Shown here: in pieces, positions 47,636 through 56,779 of the stretch
How positions within the stretch are numbered: the first letter of the stretch is position 1
Layout: each line of letters begins with the position of its first letter
From: JAIOQJ01 sp963718635
GTDB taxonomy: Bacteria > Planctomycetota > Planctomycetia > Gemmatales > Gemmataceae
Direction of reading: 5' to 3'
Assembly: GCA_963718635.1 (NCBI GenBank)
Contig: OY970367.1
Coordinates: forward strand, 1,178,001 to 1,242,000
DNA: 64,000 nt
Made by a program: the position numbers and the translations under genes
The notes under the pieces: model-generated
Database searches by the model: none
What the model was told of the DNA's origin: nothing
Seen by the model: the letters and a program-made list of their open reading frames with translations, nothing else

Positions 47636-49072
47636 ATGTCGAATCGCATCGAAACCGACAGCATGGGCAAAATCGAAGTGCCGGCCGACCGCTATTACGG
47701 TGCTCAGACCGCGCGTTCGCTAGTACACTTCGCCATCGGCGACGATCAAATGCCGTCTTCGATTATCAGAGCCTTTGGCGTTCTGAAGAAGGCGGCTGCC
47801 CTCGTCAACAGCGATCTTGGGTTGTTCAAGCCTAAGAAAGACGGCGATGCCCCGGCTGCCGCCAAGGTCGCACTCATTTCTCAAGCGGTCGACGAGGTGA
47901 TCGAAGGAAAGCTAAATGGCCATTTCCCGTTGCGAATTTGGCAAACAGGCAGCGGCACGCAAACGAACATGAATGTCAACGAAGTGATCGCGAACCGCGC
48001 CATCGAAATCGCCGGCGGCGAACTCGGGAGCAAGAAGCCCGTGCATCCGAATGATGACGTCAACATGTCGCAGTCTTCAAACGATACGTTTCCAACCGCT
48101 ATGCATATCGCGGCGGTTGAAGAGATTCAGCACAAGCTTCTGCCGAGTGTGATGGCTCTGCGAAGTTCACTCCAGGTGAAGTCCGAGGCTTTTCGGGACA
48201 TCGTCAAAATCGGCCGCACCCATTTGATGGATGCCGTGCCGTTGACACTTGGCCAGGAGTTTTCCGGCTACGTCGCGCAACTCGATTTCGCTCTCGATGC
48301 AATCAAGAGCAGCTTGAAAGGGCTTTATGAGTTAGCTTTAGGTGGAACCGCTGTTGGGACCGGACTGAACTCGCACCCGGAATTTGCCCAGCGCGTCGCC
48401 AAAAAGATCGCCGAACTGACCAAGCTGCCGTTTGTCACGGCGCCGAACAAGTTCGCCGCTCTAGCCGGACACGAACCATTGGTGTTCGTCAGCGGCGCCT
48501 TAAAGACTCTTGCCTGCGCCTTGATGAAATTAGCGAACGATGTGCGCTGGATGGCATCGGGACCCAAATGCGGCTTGGCCGAAATCTCGATTCCCGAAAA
48601 TGAACCCGGTTCATCGATCATGCCGGGCAAGGTGAACCCGACGCAATCCGAGGCCATGACGATGGTCTGCATCCAGGTAATTGCCAACGACGTAGCCGTC
48701 TCGATGGGCGCTTCGCAAGGCAACTTCGAGCTGAATGTATTCAAGCCGGTCATCATCCATAATCTGCTCCATTCCGTGCGACTGCTGACAGACGCCTGCC
48801 GTTCGTTCAAAGAACATTGCGTCGAGGACAATGCTCAAAGACCTGGCATCACTCCGAACAAAGCGAACATCGATCGCTATGTCTGGAGTTCGCCGATGCT
48901 GGTGACTGCGCTGAATCCGCACATAGGCTACGACAAGGCGGCTGAAGTCTCTAAAAAAGCGCTCAAAGAAAACATAACGCTCAAAGAAGCCTGCGTGAAA
49001 CTCGGACACCTTAGTGCCGAAGACTTCGACAAGTTCGTAAAACCCGAAGCGATGACCAGACCTGCGGTATAA
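47636..49072 (+). CDS. fumC: Class II fumarate hydratase
   Basis: A 478-residue fumarase of the fumarase/aspartase superfamily. The signature GSSIMPGKVNPTQSEAM contains the catalytic Ser loop. GSGTQTNMNVNEVIANRA and SQSSNDTFPTAMHIAA carry substrate-binding residues, and GRTHLMDAVPLTLGQEFSGY carries the catalytic His region. It hydrates fumarate to malate in the citric-acid cycle and needs no iron-sulfur cluster. GAGGA precedes the ATG at 47636. The neighbouring FAH-family gene may provide a related metabolic step. Confidence 0.97.
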   Translation: MSNRIETDSMGKIEVPADRYYGAQTARSLVHFAIGDDQMPSSIIRAFGVLKKAAALVNSDLGLFKPKKDGDAPAAAKVALISQAVDEVIEGKLNGHFPLRIWQTGSGTQTNMNVNEVIANRAIEIAGGELGSKKPVHPNDDVNMSQSSNDTFPTAMHIAAVEEIQHKLLPSVMALRSSLQVKSEAFRDIVKIGRTHLMDAVPLTLGQEFSGYVAQLDFALDAIKSSLKGLYELALGGTAVGTGLNSHPEFAQRVAKKIAELTKLPFVTAPNKFAALAGHEPLVFVSGALKTLACALMKLANDVRWMASGPKCGLAEISIPENEPGSSIMPGKVNPTQSEAMTMVCIQVIANDVAVSMGASQGNFELNVFKPVIIHNLLHSVRLLTDACRSFKEHCVEDNAQRPGITPNKANIDRYVWSSPMLVTALNPHIGYDKAAEVSKKALKENITLKEACVKLGHLSAEDFDKFVKPEAMTRPAV

Positions 49073-49172
49073 TCGCCTTGCACTTTTTACGCTGCCATCT
49101 TAAGGTAGCTTCCGCTGATTACGGACGCCCTCTCGTCTCGCTCATTTTCCGTCCAGTCGCAAGGATGCGCGC

Positions 49173-50669
49173 ATGGTTCGGTCGATCATTTCGGCGCTTT
49201 TCATCGTTATGCTTTTGCCTTATTTCGTGCAGGCGGATGCCGAAGGCGATCCACGCATATCGCGCGCGCTGGCGCTGCAAAAGGCGATGAGCGATGCGAA
49301 AAAGTGTCTGGCCGACAACCAGTCGGCCCAGGCGGTTGCTCTGCTGGAAGCGGACATCTTGCACGTGAACGGCGATGAAAGCTATCTCGCGCTCATGAAA
49401 AGTGCCTATATCGAGAACCTAAAAGAGCTGCAGAGCAACAGCGGAACGAGTGACAGAATCGACCATGTTCGCCGTCAGCTACGTATCCTTGATCCGAAGT
49501 TGCAGATTGATGAAGCGATTGCAACGGTCGCGGTGGAGCCGGCAGCGACACGAGCAGCAATCGTTCCGCAGGCGCCTCGTCCCCTTGTGAATGAAGATGA
49601 CCCCTTTCAACAGGCGCCGGCAGATCGCCAGATCGGCGCGGATCTGAAGGCGAAGGCAAAGTCGGCCTTCGAGCAAAGACAGTATACCGCTGCGTCTTCA
49701 TTGTTTAAGCAGGCCCAACAGGCCAAACTCTCGTTCACAGCCGAGGAACGACAGGCCTGGGGCTATTGCCGCTTGAGCGAAGTGGTCGCCCTTCTCAATA
49801 GTAAAGAGAAGGGCCAGAATCTCGAGCGGTTGCGTCAGGAAGCGGAAGAGGCGGCAGAATTGGGTGGCCCCGCACTGGCGAAATTCTCGCAGCAAGTTTA
49901 TGCCGAGATTAAACGGCGTCAGCCAGGCGCCGCCGAAGCGAGCACTGTTCCCGAAGGCTGGCAGACGGTCGAGACGAACAACTTTCGTGTCCTCTTTCAA
50001 ACAGCCAAGAAGCCGGCAGAGGATGTTTCCAAGGCAGCGGAAGTTCTTCGCACGGCGACGTTCGAAAAATGGTTTGGGCCGGCCGGGTCGAACTGGTCGC
50101 CTCGTTGCGACATCTGGCTGCACGCCGGCGCCGCGGAATATGCTAAGGCGACCAATCAATCTCCCGCTTCCTTTGGACACTCTTCGATCGGTAGCCGCAA
50201 CGGCCAAGTAAAGGCGCGACGTATCGATGTGCGCACCGACGACCCGAGCCTGTTGGAAGTGACTTTGCCGCGCGAGACCGCCTACGTCGTCCTCTCCGAT
50301 CTCTTCTCCGAGCAACCGCTGCCGCGCTGGTCGCACATCGGCATGATGATTCTCGCCCAGCCAAGCGGCGAGGTGTCGCGCTACCTGCGCACCGTGCCGC
50401 GAATCGTCCAAGAAAAGAAAATCTTCAACGTCCATGATTTGCTGCTGATGGCCGAATTCCCGGAAGCCGACAAGATCACGGCCTTCTATGTCGAGAGCGT
50501 ATCGCTCGTCGATTATCTGGTACGGCTAAAGGGCGCCAAGGCCTTTGCGCTGTACCTCCGCGAAGCGCCTCGTCGCGGCTACGAAGAAGCCTTGGCCCGG
50601 CATTACGGCATCAAAGACGCCGCCGAACTGCAGGAGCGCTGGATGAAGTTCGCTATGAAGGGCGAGTAA
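49173..50669 (+). CDS. Exported peptidase-MA-like protein with degenerate active site
   Basis: A 498-residue protein with a signal peptide (SIISALFIVMLLPYFVQA), a helical TPR-like N-terminal half (about 30-245) and a C-terminal domain (about 260-495) like the peptidase-MA/DUF1570 fold of planctomycetes. The expected zinc motif in LPHExxHVVL is replaced by LPRETAYVVLSDLFSEQPLP: His is Arg and the second His is Tyr. The following RWSHIGMMILAQPSG still aligns with the usual RWADEGMAVLAEPS. It is therefore probably a non-catalytic binding protein. AAGGA lies 7 nt before ATG 49173. Confidence 0.75.
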   Translation: MVRSIISALFIVMLLPYFVQADAEGDPRISRALALQKAMSDAKKCLADNQSAQAVALLEADILHVNGDESYLALMKSAYIENLKELQSNSGTSDRIDHVRRQLRILDPKLQIDEAIATVAVEPAATRAAIVPQAPRPLVNEDDPFQQAPADRQIGADLKAKAKSAFEQRQYTAASSLFKQAQQAKLSFTAEERQAWGYCRLSEVVALLNSKEKGQNLERLRQEAEEAAELGGPALAKFSQQVYAEIKRRQPGAAEASTVPEGWQTVETNNFRVLFQTAKKPAEDVSKAAEVLRTATFEKWFGPAGSNWSPRCDIWLHAGAAEYAKATNQSPASFGHSSIGSRNGQVKARRIDVRTDDPSLLEVTLPRETAYVVLSDLFSEQPLPRWSHIGMMILAQPSGEVSRYLRTVPRIVQEKKIFNVHDLLLMAEFPEADKITAFYVESVSLVDYLVRLKGAKAFALYLREAPRRGYEEALARHYGIKDAAELQERWMKFAMKGE

Positions 50670-51064
50670 GAGGCGTGCAACGCATTCGACGTATTCAAAT
50701 AGCGAGCGAAACCTGTCCTACCCTCCCCCTGGCTTTGCAGGGGGAGGGCAGGGTGGGGGCAGAGTGCCTCGCCCATCAACAATCGTCGCGACACTCGCAG
50801 CAGTTCCCCCCACCCTGCCCTCCCCCCGCAAAGCCTGACTATTGCCCACAAGTGTAGGGGTGAGCGGTGGGGTGACTGCAATTTCTTGCGAGAGCACATT
50901 GACTTTGTAGAGAAGTGCTTTGTTGGTTCCAAGAATCTCAAGTGAACCGTTTCAGAATGTGATTTGAGTTTCGAATTGAGAGATGGATGTACAAATGCCG
51001 GCAGGCGTCTCGGCGAGACGCATTGAAGAATTGAAATAACGAACAAGGGGGTGCAGTTGAAAAA
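50670..51064. other. Intergenic, repeats only
   Basis: Contains the 29-bp inverted repeat 50731-50834 and a small GGCGTCTCG/CGAGACGC hairpin at about 51004-51021, which may end the transposase transcript. No gene. Confidence 0.55.
50731..50834. repeat. 29-bp inverted repeat left of the IS4 element
   Basis: Arms 50731-50759 and 50806-50834 differ at one base; loop 46 nt. The arm starts GGCTTTGCAGGGGGAGGGC. The right arm is followed by GACTATTGCCCACAA, which recurs inverted at about 52551-52565. Confidence 0.93.
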
Positions 51065-52462
51065 TCAGCATTGGCTGCGGCCGAGGCTGTAGCCTGCGAC
51101 GAGAATGGTTAGATCGCGCCAGCCACGCCAAAGGGTGCGCACGCCGGGCATGCCGTCGGACTTGCGATTGAGATGTCCGCCGAGCCGGCCGATCCACAAA
51201 ATGGCTTGCCGCACAGTCGGCACGGGCGTGTCGGCGGTGAGAGGTTTCTTCTCAAACTTGGCGAAAAGCGATTTCCAGGCGTAGTCGCTCAGGATGATGG
51301 TGCAAGGCGCGTTCGGTTCTTGGCGAGCCAGATCACGCAGAGCAACGATGCGGACGGCGATCATCGAATAGAGCATCAGTGCTTTAGTCAGGCGCTCGGC
51401 GGTTTCCAGTTCGAGTTTTTCCGCCTGGCAACCGCTCTTGAGGGTCAAATGAAAACACTCGATGTGCCAACGGATTTTGTAGATCCTCAGAACCTCGACG
51501 ATCTCGGCACAGGTGCTAGCGGGTTCGGTCGTCCACAACAGCCAGTTCAACGGTTCGACGCCAGGCGGCGCCTTGATCTCGCGGACTTCGATCAAACTCC
51601 AGACGACGGGCTTTCGGTGCGGATGTTTTTTGAGATTGGGTGTGATCGTAAGTGTAACCGAGCGCAACTCGCACTTTGCTCTGCGTTTGGATTGGCCCTG
51701 TTTAGGAGGAACCTCGACGATGCAACCGCCGCGAACCGGAGCGGCACGGACGGCTTCCATCGATTTGTCGATCGGTCCGTCAACCGAACGATTTTGAGCG
51801 GCGCGGATGACGGCGCCATGCGGAGAATCTGTGATGCGTTGTAGAACTTCGTGGATGTCCCCTTCACGATCCATGATGTGGATCAAGCGAGGTTGTTCGT
51901 TCTCGGCCAAATGGGCTATCGCGGCTTCAGACTCTTCGATGCCGCGCAGCCATTTATGGCTCTCCTTTTCCTCAATGGGCCGACTGGGATCGGGAGGAGT
52001 TGGATCGACAGACCGACTCCAATAGTATTGGTCGAACAGGCCCAAAGGCACGCCGTCCAGGCGAAGAGCCAGGGTCGAATGCAAATGCAGACCGCGAGCG
52101 AGCGGGGAATCATTGAGCAAGCCAAGCCCTGTCGTAAACTTGAGGTGTGTGTAGTTAAGTGAGGTAGAATCTTGAACCACCAAAACAACAGCTTGGCCGC
52201 GACAGGCATTGGCCGTGGCTTTGACCAACGGCTGCAAAAAGAGTTCGATCGGCAGTCGTTCGTTGCTAAAGAAACGATAAGTTGCCTTGGCTTCAGCGGC
52301 AGAGCCGCACGCTTGCGGAAAACTATCGAGGGGCTGCGCCGCCAAGGTCGCCAGAGTCTGAGCATACCGGGTATTCAAGCGTCCGTCGGGCATCTCAGCG
52401 AACCCGGCGACTTGCGAAGCCCAAACTTTAGCGTCAGCGCAAATAGGAGCTGTGGCAGCCAT
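51065..52462 (-). CDS. IS4-family transposase
   Basis: About 465 residues from ATG 52462. The N-terminal DNA-binding domain (SAAEAKATYRFFSNERLPIE) is of the Tn5-type. The catalytic core is complete: VVQDSTSLNY (first Asp), IMDREGDIHE (second Asp) and YKIRWHIECFHLTLKSG, which fits the IS4 Y-2-R-3-E-6-K signature exactly. The gene is intact and may be active. No terminal inverted repeats or target duplication could be fixed by eye, so the element borders are not given. The gene lies between two oppositely oriented copies of a TTGTGGGYAATAGTC word (about 50838-50852 and 52551-52565). Confidence 0.93.
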   Translation of the reverse strand: MAATAPICADAKVWASQVAGFAEMPDGRLNTRYAQTLATLAAQPLDSFPQACGSAAEAKATYRFFSNERLPIELFLQPLVKATANACRGQAVVLVVQDSTSLNYTHLKFTTGLGLLNDSPLARGLHLHSTLALRLDGVPLGLFDQYYWSRSVDPTPPDPSRPIEEKESHKWLRGIEESEAAIAHLAENEQPRLIHIMDREGDIHEVLQRITDSPHGAVIRAAQNRSVDGPIDKSMEAVRAAPVRGGCIVEVPPKQGQSKRRAKCELRSVTLTITPNLKKHPHRKPVVWSLIEVREIKAPPGVEPLNWLLWTTEPASTCAEIVEVLRIYKIRWHIECFHLTLKSGCQAEKLELETAERLTKALMLYSMIAVRIVALRDLARQEPNAPCTIILSDYAWKSLFAKFEKKPLTADTPVPTVRQAILWIGRLGGHLNRKSDGMPGVRTLWRGWRDLTILVAGYSLGRSQC

Positions 52463-52550
52463 GGTGTTACTCCAAACACTACTGAACTTCCGTGTGGTCA
52501 ATGAATAGTAGCGCCGCAGCTGAAAGAAGTGAAGACCCTCCCTAAAAAAT

Positions 52551-52585
52551 TGTGGGTAATAGTCAGCCGCAAAGCCGGGGGGAGG
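52551..52585. repeat. Repeat word right of the IS4 element
   Basis: TTGTGGGTAATAGTCAG, then CCGCAAAGCCGGGGGGAGGG. It matches, in inverted orientation, the right arm of the repeat at 50731-50834 and its following bases. Confidence 0.8.
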
Positions 52586-52722
52586 GTCGGAACGGCGTGT
52601 TGCGGTTTTGGCAAAATCCAGCAGAGCAACCGCATATCCCGCCCGGCGTCGCCATAAGGCTGAGCATCTCTATAATCTCCCGACGCTCAGGGTGAATCAC
52701 TCATTGCCTCGGGAGAAAATCA

Positions 52723-54177
52723 GTGTCCAACGATCGCAAGGGCCTGACCGTCACGGAATGGCTCGTCATCATCGTCGCGGCCATCGGCTTTCTCTTCGAC
52801 ACCTACGAATTGCTGATGTTTCCGGTCATTGGGGCGGATGCCTTGGCTGAACTCCTGAAGGTTTCAACCGACAGCGATGCCGTCCGCTTATGGGCGGGAC
52901 GCATGCTCTGGATCGCCGCCATGGCTGGGGGCGTGTTCGGCCTGCTTGGCGGCGTACTGATCGACCGCTTCGGCCGTAAGACGGTGATGATCGGCAGCAT
53001 CTTCGTCTATTCGTTCTCTCCGGTGGCAGCCGCTTTCAGCACTGAACTTTGGCACCTTATCCTATTTCGCTGCACCACATTCATTGGCGTTTGTGTTGAA
53101 CTCGTCGCCGCGGTGACATGGCTGGCGGAGCTCTTCCAAGACCAACACAAGCGCAAGCTGGCGATCGGCTGGACCTTGGCCTGCGCATCGTTGGGCGGGA
53201 TCCTGGTCACCGAAGTTTACAATCTGATCGTCCCTTTCGTGCATGCGAATCCGGATGGCGTTTCGTGGTTGCCGGTTCCGGTTGCCGCTTGGCGCTATAC
53301 GCTGCTTACCGGCTTGGTCCCCGGCGCGTTGATCCTCCTGCTCATGCCCTTCGTGCCGGAAAGCCGAGTCTGGAAAGAAAAGAAAATCGCCGGCACGCTG
53401 AAGCGGCCGCGCTTCGGCGAGTTGTTTTCGCCGGCCCTATTGCGCACCACCATTGTGACAACGGCGCTCTCCGCTTGCGGCTATGCGGCGGCCTTTGGCG
53501 CACTGCAGTTGACCCCTTTACAAATGGCCCCAGGGTTGCCGTCCATCAACGAAGTGAAGAAAGAAGCCGGGCCCAAGGTAAAAGCAGCTACGGACAAGGT
53601 CAAAGCCACCGCGCCCGACAGCGATGAACGCAAAGCGGCGGAAAAGGAACTGGCTGCCGCCAAAGCGAGCGTGCCGCAGGCGATCAAAGAGAAGCGCGGC
53701 AACATCCAACGCTGGCAGGAACTCGGCGGGCTCACCGGCCGCATTCTCTTTGCCGTGCTGCTCGTTTATCTGGCGAGTAAGACGCTGCTGCGCGTATTCA
53801 TCATCCCCGGCATAGTGCTTTTCCCGATTACCTATCTGATGCTTTATCAGGGGGACTATACCTATTTCGCGATGGCGATCTTCTTCTGCGGACTGCTCAC
53901 CATTGCTCAATTCAGCTACGTCAGCGAGTATCTGCCCAAGGTGTTTCCCCTGCATTTGCGCGGCACCGGCAGCGCTTTTGCTACCAACGTCGGCGGCCGT
54001 ATGTTCGGGACGATGGCGGCAACCCTGAACACCGAGCTCATCGCGCCGATGTTCACCACGGTTGAAAATCCGGTGAAAGTGGCAACGGCCGCAGCGCTTA
54101 TCGGCGGCAGCGTATTTGTGATCGCCCTGGTGCTGTCGTTCTTTTTGCCCCAGGCGAAGATGGAAGAGGCGGAGTGA
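52723..54177 (+). CDS. MFS transporter with a helical central insertion
   Basis: A 484-residue multi-pass transporter starting at GTG 52723 (GGGAGA 6 nt upstream). The MFS loop-2/3 signature GGVLIDRFGRKTVM and the loop-6/7 end FVPESRVWKEKK are typical of the sugar/aromatic-acid branch. An unusual hydrophilic insertion of about 60 residues lies between helices 7 and 8 (about 268-330), rich in Ala, Lys and Glu (VKAATDKVKATAPDSDER), and is predicted helical. The Ala/Lys repeat suggests a cytoplasmic or periplasmic lever or binding element. The substrate is not predictable. Confidence 0.87.
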   Translation: MSNDRKGLTVTEWLVIIVAAIGFLFDTYELLMFPVIGADALAELLKVSTDSDAVRLWAGRMLWIAAMAGGVFGLLGGVLIDRFGRKTVMIGSIFVYSFSPVAAAFSTELWHLILFRCTTFIGVCVELVAAVTWLAELFQDQHKRKLAIGWTLACASLGGILVTEVYNLIVPFVHANPDGVSWLPVPVAAWRYTLLTGLVPGALILLLMPFVPESRVWKEKKIAGTLKRPRFGELFSPALLRTTIVTTALSACGYAAAFGALQLTPLQMAPGLPSINEVKKEAGPKVKAATDKVKATAPDSDERKAAEKELAAAKASVPQAIKEKRGNIQRWQELGGLTGRILFAVLLVYLASKTLLRVFIIPGIVLFPITYLMLYQGDYTYFAMAIFFCGLLTIAQFSYVSEYLPKVFPLHLRGTGSAFATNVGGRMFGTMAATLNTELIAPMFTTVENPVKVATAAALIGGSVFVIALVLSFFLPQAKMEEAE

Positions 54178-54558
54178 TGCAACCCGGAATTCTTGCATCA
54201 AATCGTTTGGAGGCGCCGCAATTTTCAGACGACGCACAAGCCTGAAGCGCCAGCGAAAAATTCACAGACGTACTCTTCACGCTTCGCGTGAAGGTTACTA
54301 TGCGCGGAGCGCGACGTGTAATCTTGTTGCCAGGAATTGGCGATGCAATGAAGGCAAACCGGTTCCGATTTCGACAGTCGTTTCATTTTTGGATGACAGC
54401 GGCCAAATTACCCCTAAGTTAATGGGGGTGCAAATGGGCGAAACCGTTCGCCTTTTCTTGCACGAAGCTCTGCCCGGGGTTACAATCCATGCCGGGTGTG
54501 GATCAGGTGAATTCGTCTGCCTCGAATGACGATGCCCGCGCTGGCCGAAGGTGGATTC
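54178..54558. other. Intergenic, with repeat word and small hairpin
   Basis: Holds an ACAAGCCTGAAGCGCCAGCG word (54237-54256) and a CTTCACG/CGTGAAG hairpin at about 54277-54295. No gene is recognised. Confidence 0.5.
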
Positions 54559-56301
54559 ATGGCCGCAATCGTATTGCTCAAAACTCCGGACGGATCGGCG
54601 CCCGGAGAGCGCTTCGTTTTGGAACAACAACAGCCATTTGTCATCGGCCGCCGTCCGGATTGCCGAGTCTTTCTACCGCCGAATGCAGTCAGCCGCGAGC
54701 ACGCGCAGATCGATTTCAACGCGGGCCAATACTTCATCATGGATCTGGAGAGCCGAAACAAGACCTTTGTAAACAACAAGGTGATTCCGCCCCGTACGCC
54801 CACCCCCTTGAAAGATGGCGACGGCATCAAGATCTGCGACTTTCTATTCTGCTTTCGCGATGAAACGCCTGCCAAAAAGCTGATGCCTTTACCTGTCGAA
54901 TTGGCAAAGACTCAACATGCGCCCGAAGAAGAAGCATCTGCCAATTCGACCGTCGAGGCGTCATTTCAACGGGTTGCGAATCAACAGTTTCTCGATGTGC
55001 AGCCCACCGACAAACTGCGAGCGATCCTCAAGATCAGTTCCGCGCTGAGCAAAACGCTCGACGTGCAGAAAGTGCTGCATCAAATCGCCGATGAAATGTT
55101 CGACGTGTTCCGCCAGGCGGATCGCTGCTTTATCATCCAGACGGGCGAAAACGTCGCGCATCTGGTGCCCGTGGTCTCGAAGAGCCGGCGGCAGGCAGAC
55201 GGCGATTCGCGCTTCAGCCGGACTATTGTGCGCAAATGCCTGGAATCGTTGCAGTCGTTTCTGAGCGAAGACGTCTCGGCCGATTCGAACTACAACGCCG
55301 CCCAGTCGATCTCCGATTTTCGCATTCGGTCCGTGATGTGCGTGCCCCTCGCCACACCAGATGGGCAGGCGCTCGGCGTGATCCAACTCGACAGCCAGGA
55401 CCGCACCAAGAAGTTCACCCAAGACGATCTGAAGCTGCTGATGTGCGTCGCCAACCAGGCTTCGTTCGCCTTGGAAAACGCGAAGCTGCACGAGGAGCTG
55501 CTGCTTCGCGTCAAACTCGATGAGGAAAACAAGGCGGCGACAAAAGTGCAGATGGCGCTGTTGCCGCAGACGACTCCCGTCGTCCCCGGCTATGAGTTTT
55601 ACGCGCGTTACTTGCCGGCCCGCACAGTCGGCGGCGACTATTACGACTTCATCCCACTTCCCGATGGCAAGCTCTCCGTGCTCGTCGGCGACGTATCCGG
55701 TAAGGGAGTGCCAGCCGCCCTGATCGTCGCGCGTGTCAGCGGTGAGGCGAAGGTCTCTTTGATCACCAGGCCATCGATCGCCGACGCCGTCACGCATCTG
55801 AACGAATTGTTCTTTCAAGCCAACTTTGAAGATCGTTTCCTAACGTTGATTGCCACCGTGCTCGACACGCGCAACAATACAGTAACCCTGGTGAATGCGG
55901 GACATGTGGCGCCTTGGATTTATCGCCAAGCGACGAAGTCGCTAGAAAAACCGGTGCCTGACGCAGTGGGCAGTTGGGCCATCGGCTGGGTGCCCGGAAA
56001 TGTCTACGAATCGATCGCGGTTGAACTGCAGCCGGGCGATACGCTTATCTTATGCACCGATGGTATTCTCGATGCCGAGGCCGCCAACGGCAAACGCTTC
56101 ACCGAACAGGGCGTGCACCGCGCGCTGGCCGCCGATCCAAACGTCGCCCTGACCGCCCAACAAATTGGTAAACTCATTATTGATGCCGTGCTCGCTCATG
56201 CGGCCAATCATCCCCAGTTTGACGATATCGCCCTGGTCTGTTACGGCCGGGAAAACGAACACGACCCGACCATCGCTCCCACCCGATCGGGCGAAGTTTA
56301 A
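54559..56301 (+). CDS. FHA-GAF-PP2C (SpoIIE-type) phosphatase
   Basis: About 580 residues. The FHA domain (about 1-100) shows FVIGRRPDCRVFLPPNAVSR then EHAQIDF, able to bind phosphothreonine. A GAF domain follows (about 150-315: KLRAILKISSALSKTLDVQK through FALENAKLHEELLL). A helical linker leads to the PP2C domain (about 340-560) with metal ligands in GGDYYDFI, GDVSGKGVPAALIVA, LCTDGILDAE and DDIALVCYG. It would dephosphorylate a Ser/Thr-phosphoprotein, probably an anti-anti-sigma factor or a kinase target. The start is put at 54559, where FHA homology begins. Confidence 0.93.
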   Translation: MAAIVLLKTPDGSAPGERFVLEQQQPFVIGRRPDCRVFLPPNAVSREHAQIDFNAGQYFIMDLESRNKTFVNNKVIPPRTPTPLKDGDGIKICDFLFCFRDETPAKKLMPLPVELAKTQHAPEEEASANSTVEASFQRVANQQFLDVQPTDKLRAILKISSALSKTLDVQKVLHQIADEMFDVFRQADRCFIIQTGENVAHLVPVVSKSRRQADGDSRFSRTIVRKCLESLQSFLSEDVSADSNYNAAQSISDFRIRSVMCVPLATPDGQALGVIQLDSQDRTKKFTQDDLKLLMCVANQASFALENAKLHEELLLRVKLDEENKAATKVQMALLPQTTPVVPGYEFYARYLPARTVGGDYYDFIPLPDGKLSVLVGDVSGKGVPAALIVARVSGEAKVSLITRPSIADAVTHLNELFFQANFEDRFLTLIATVLDTRNNTVTLVNAGHVAPWIYRQATKSLEKPVPDAVGSWAIGWVPGNVYESIAVELQPGDTLILCTDGILDAEAANGKRFTEQGVHRALAADPNVALTAQQIGKLIIDAVLAHAANHPQFDDIALVCYGRENEHDPTIAPTRSGEV

Positions 56302-56349
56302 ATTTAGCTGAAGTGGACGCATCCGTTTCGACGCGAAGGAATGACTGCC

Positions 56350-56674
56350 ATGAGCACAACTGTGTTTCCCGAAGAGGTGATGGAAAGCGAAACGCGCAGC
56401 GCGCCGGCAGCCTCCCTATCACGTGATCCTTCTCAACGACGACGATCACTCGTACGAATACGTCATTCGCATGTTGAAGGAACTCTTCGCGCACCCGGAA
56501 GAAAAGGGCTATGTACTGGCGAAGGAAGTCGATACGCATGGCCGCGTTATTGTCTGCACGACTTCGCTGGAACGCGCGGAATTGAAACGGGATCAAATAC
56601 ATGCCTACGGCGCCGACCCACTTATTGAACGTTGCCAGGGTTCGATGTCCGCGATTATCGAGCCCGCCAATTGA
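56350..56674 (+). CDS. clpS: ATP-dependent Clp protease adaptor ClpS, one frameshift
   Basis: About 107 residues after repair. ATG 56350 (or 56341) starts STTVFPEEVMESETRSAP. The frame breaks at about 56402-56412 and resumes as RQPPYHVILLNDDDHSYEYV, the ClpS core with the N-degron-binding loop, followed by YVLAKEVDTHGRVIVCTTSL and a C-terminal AELKRDQIHAYG. ClpS delivers N-end-rule substrates to ClpAP/ClpCP. No clpA is nearby. GAAGGA lies just upstream. Confidence 0.92.
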
Positions 56675-56779
56675 CACAGCGATGCTACCGGCTAAGAATG
56701 ACTTAGGTATTTAAGACTGCGCTCTCAACTCGCACGCAGTCGGCTCGGATGTCTCGACTCGCCAAATTGCTTCGGCTTC

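Noticed and set aside
51065..52585. Exact IS4 borders
   Set aside because: No matching terminal inverted repeats or target-site duplication could be identified by eye, so only the gene is annotated.
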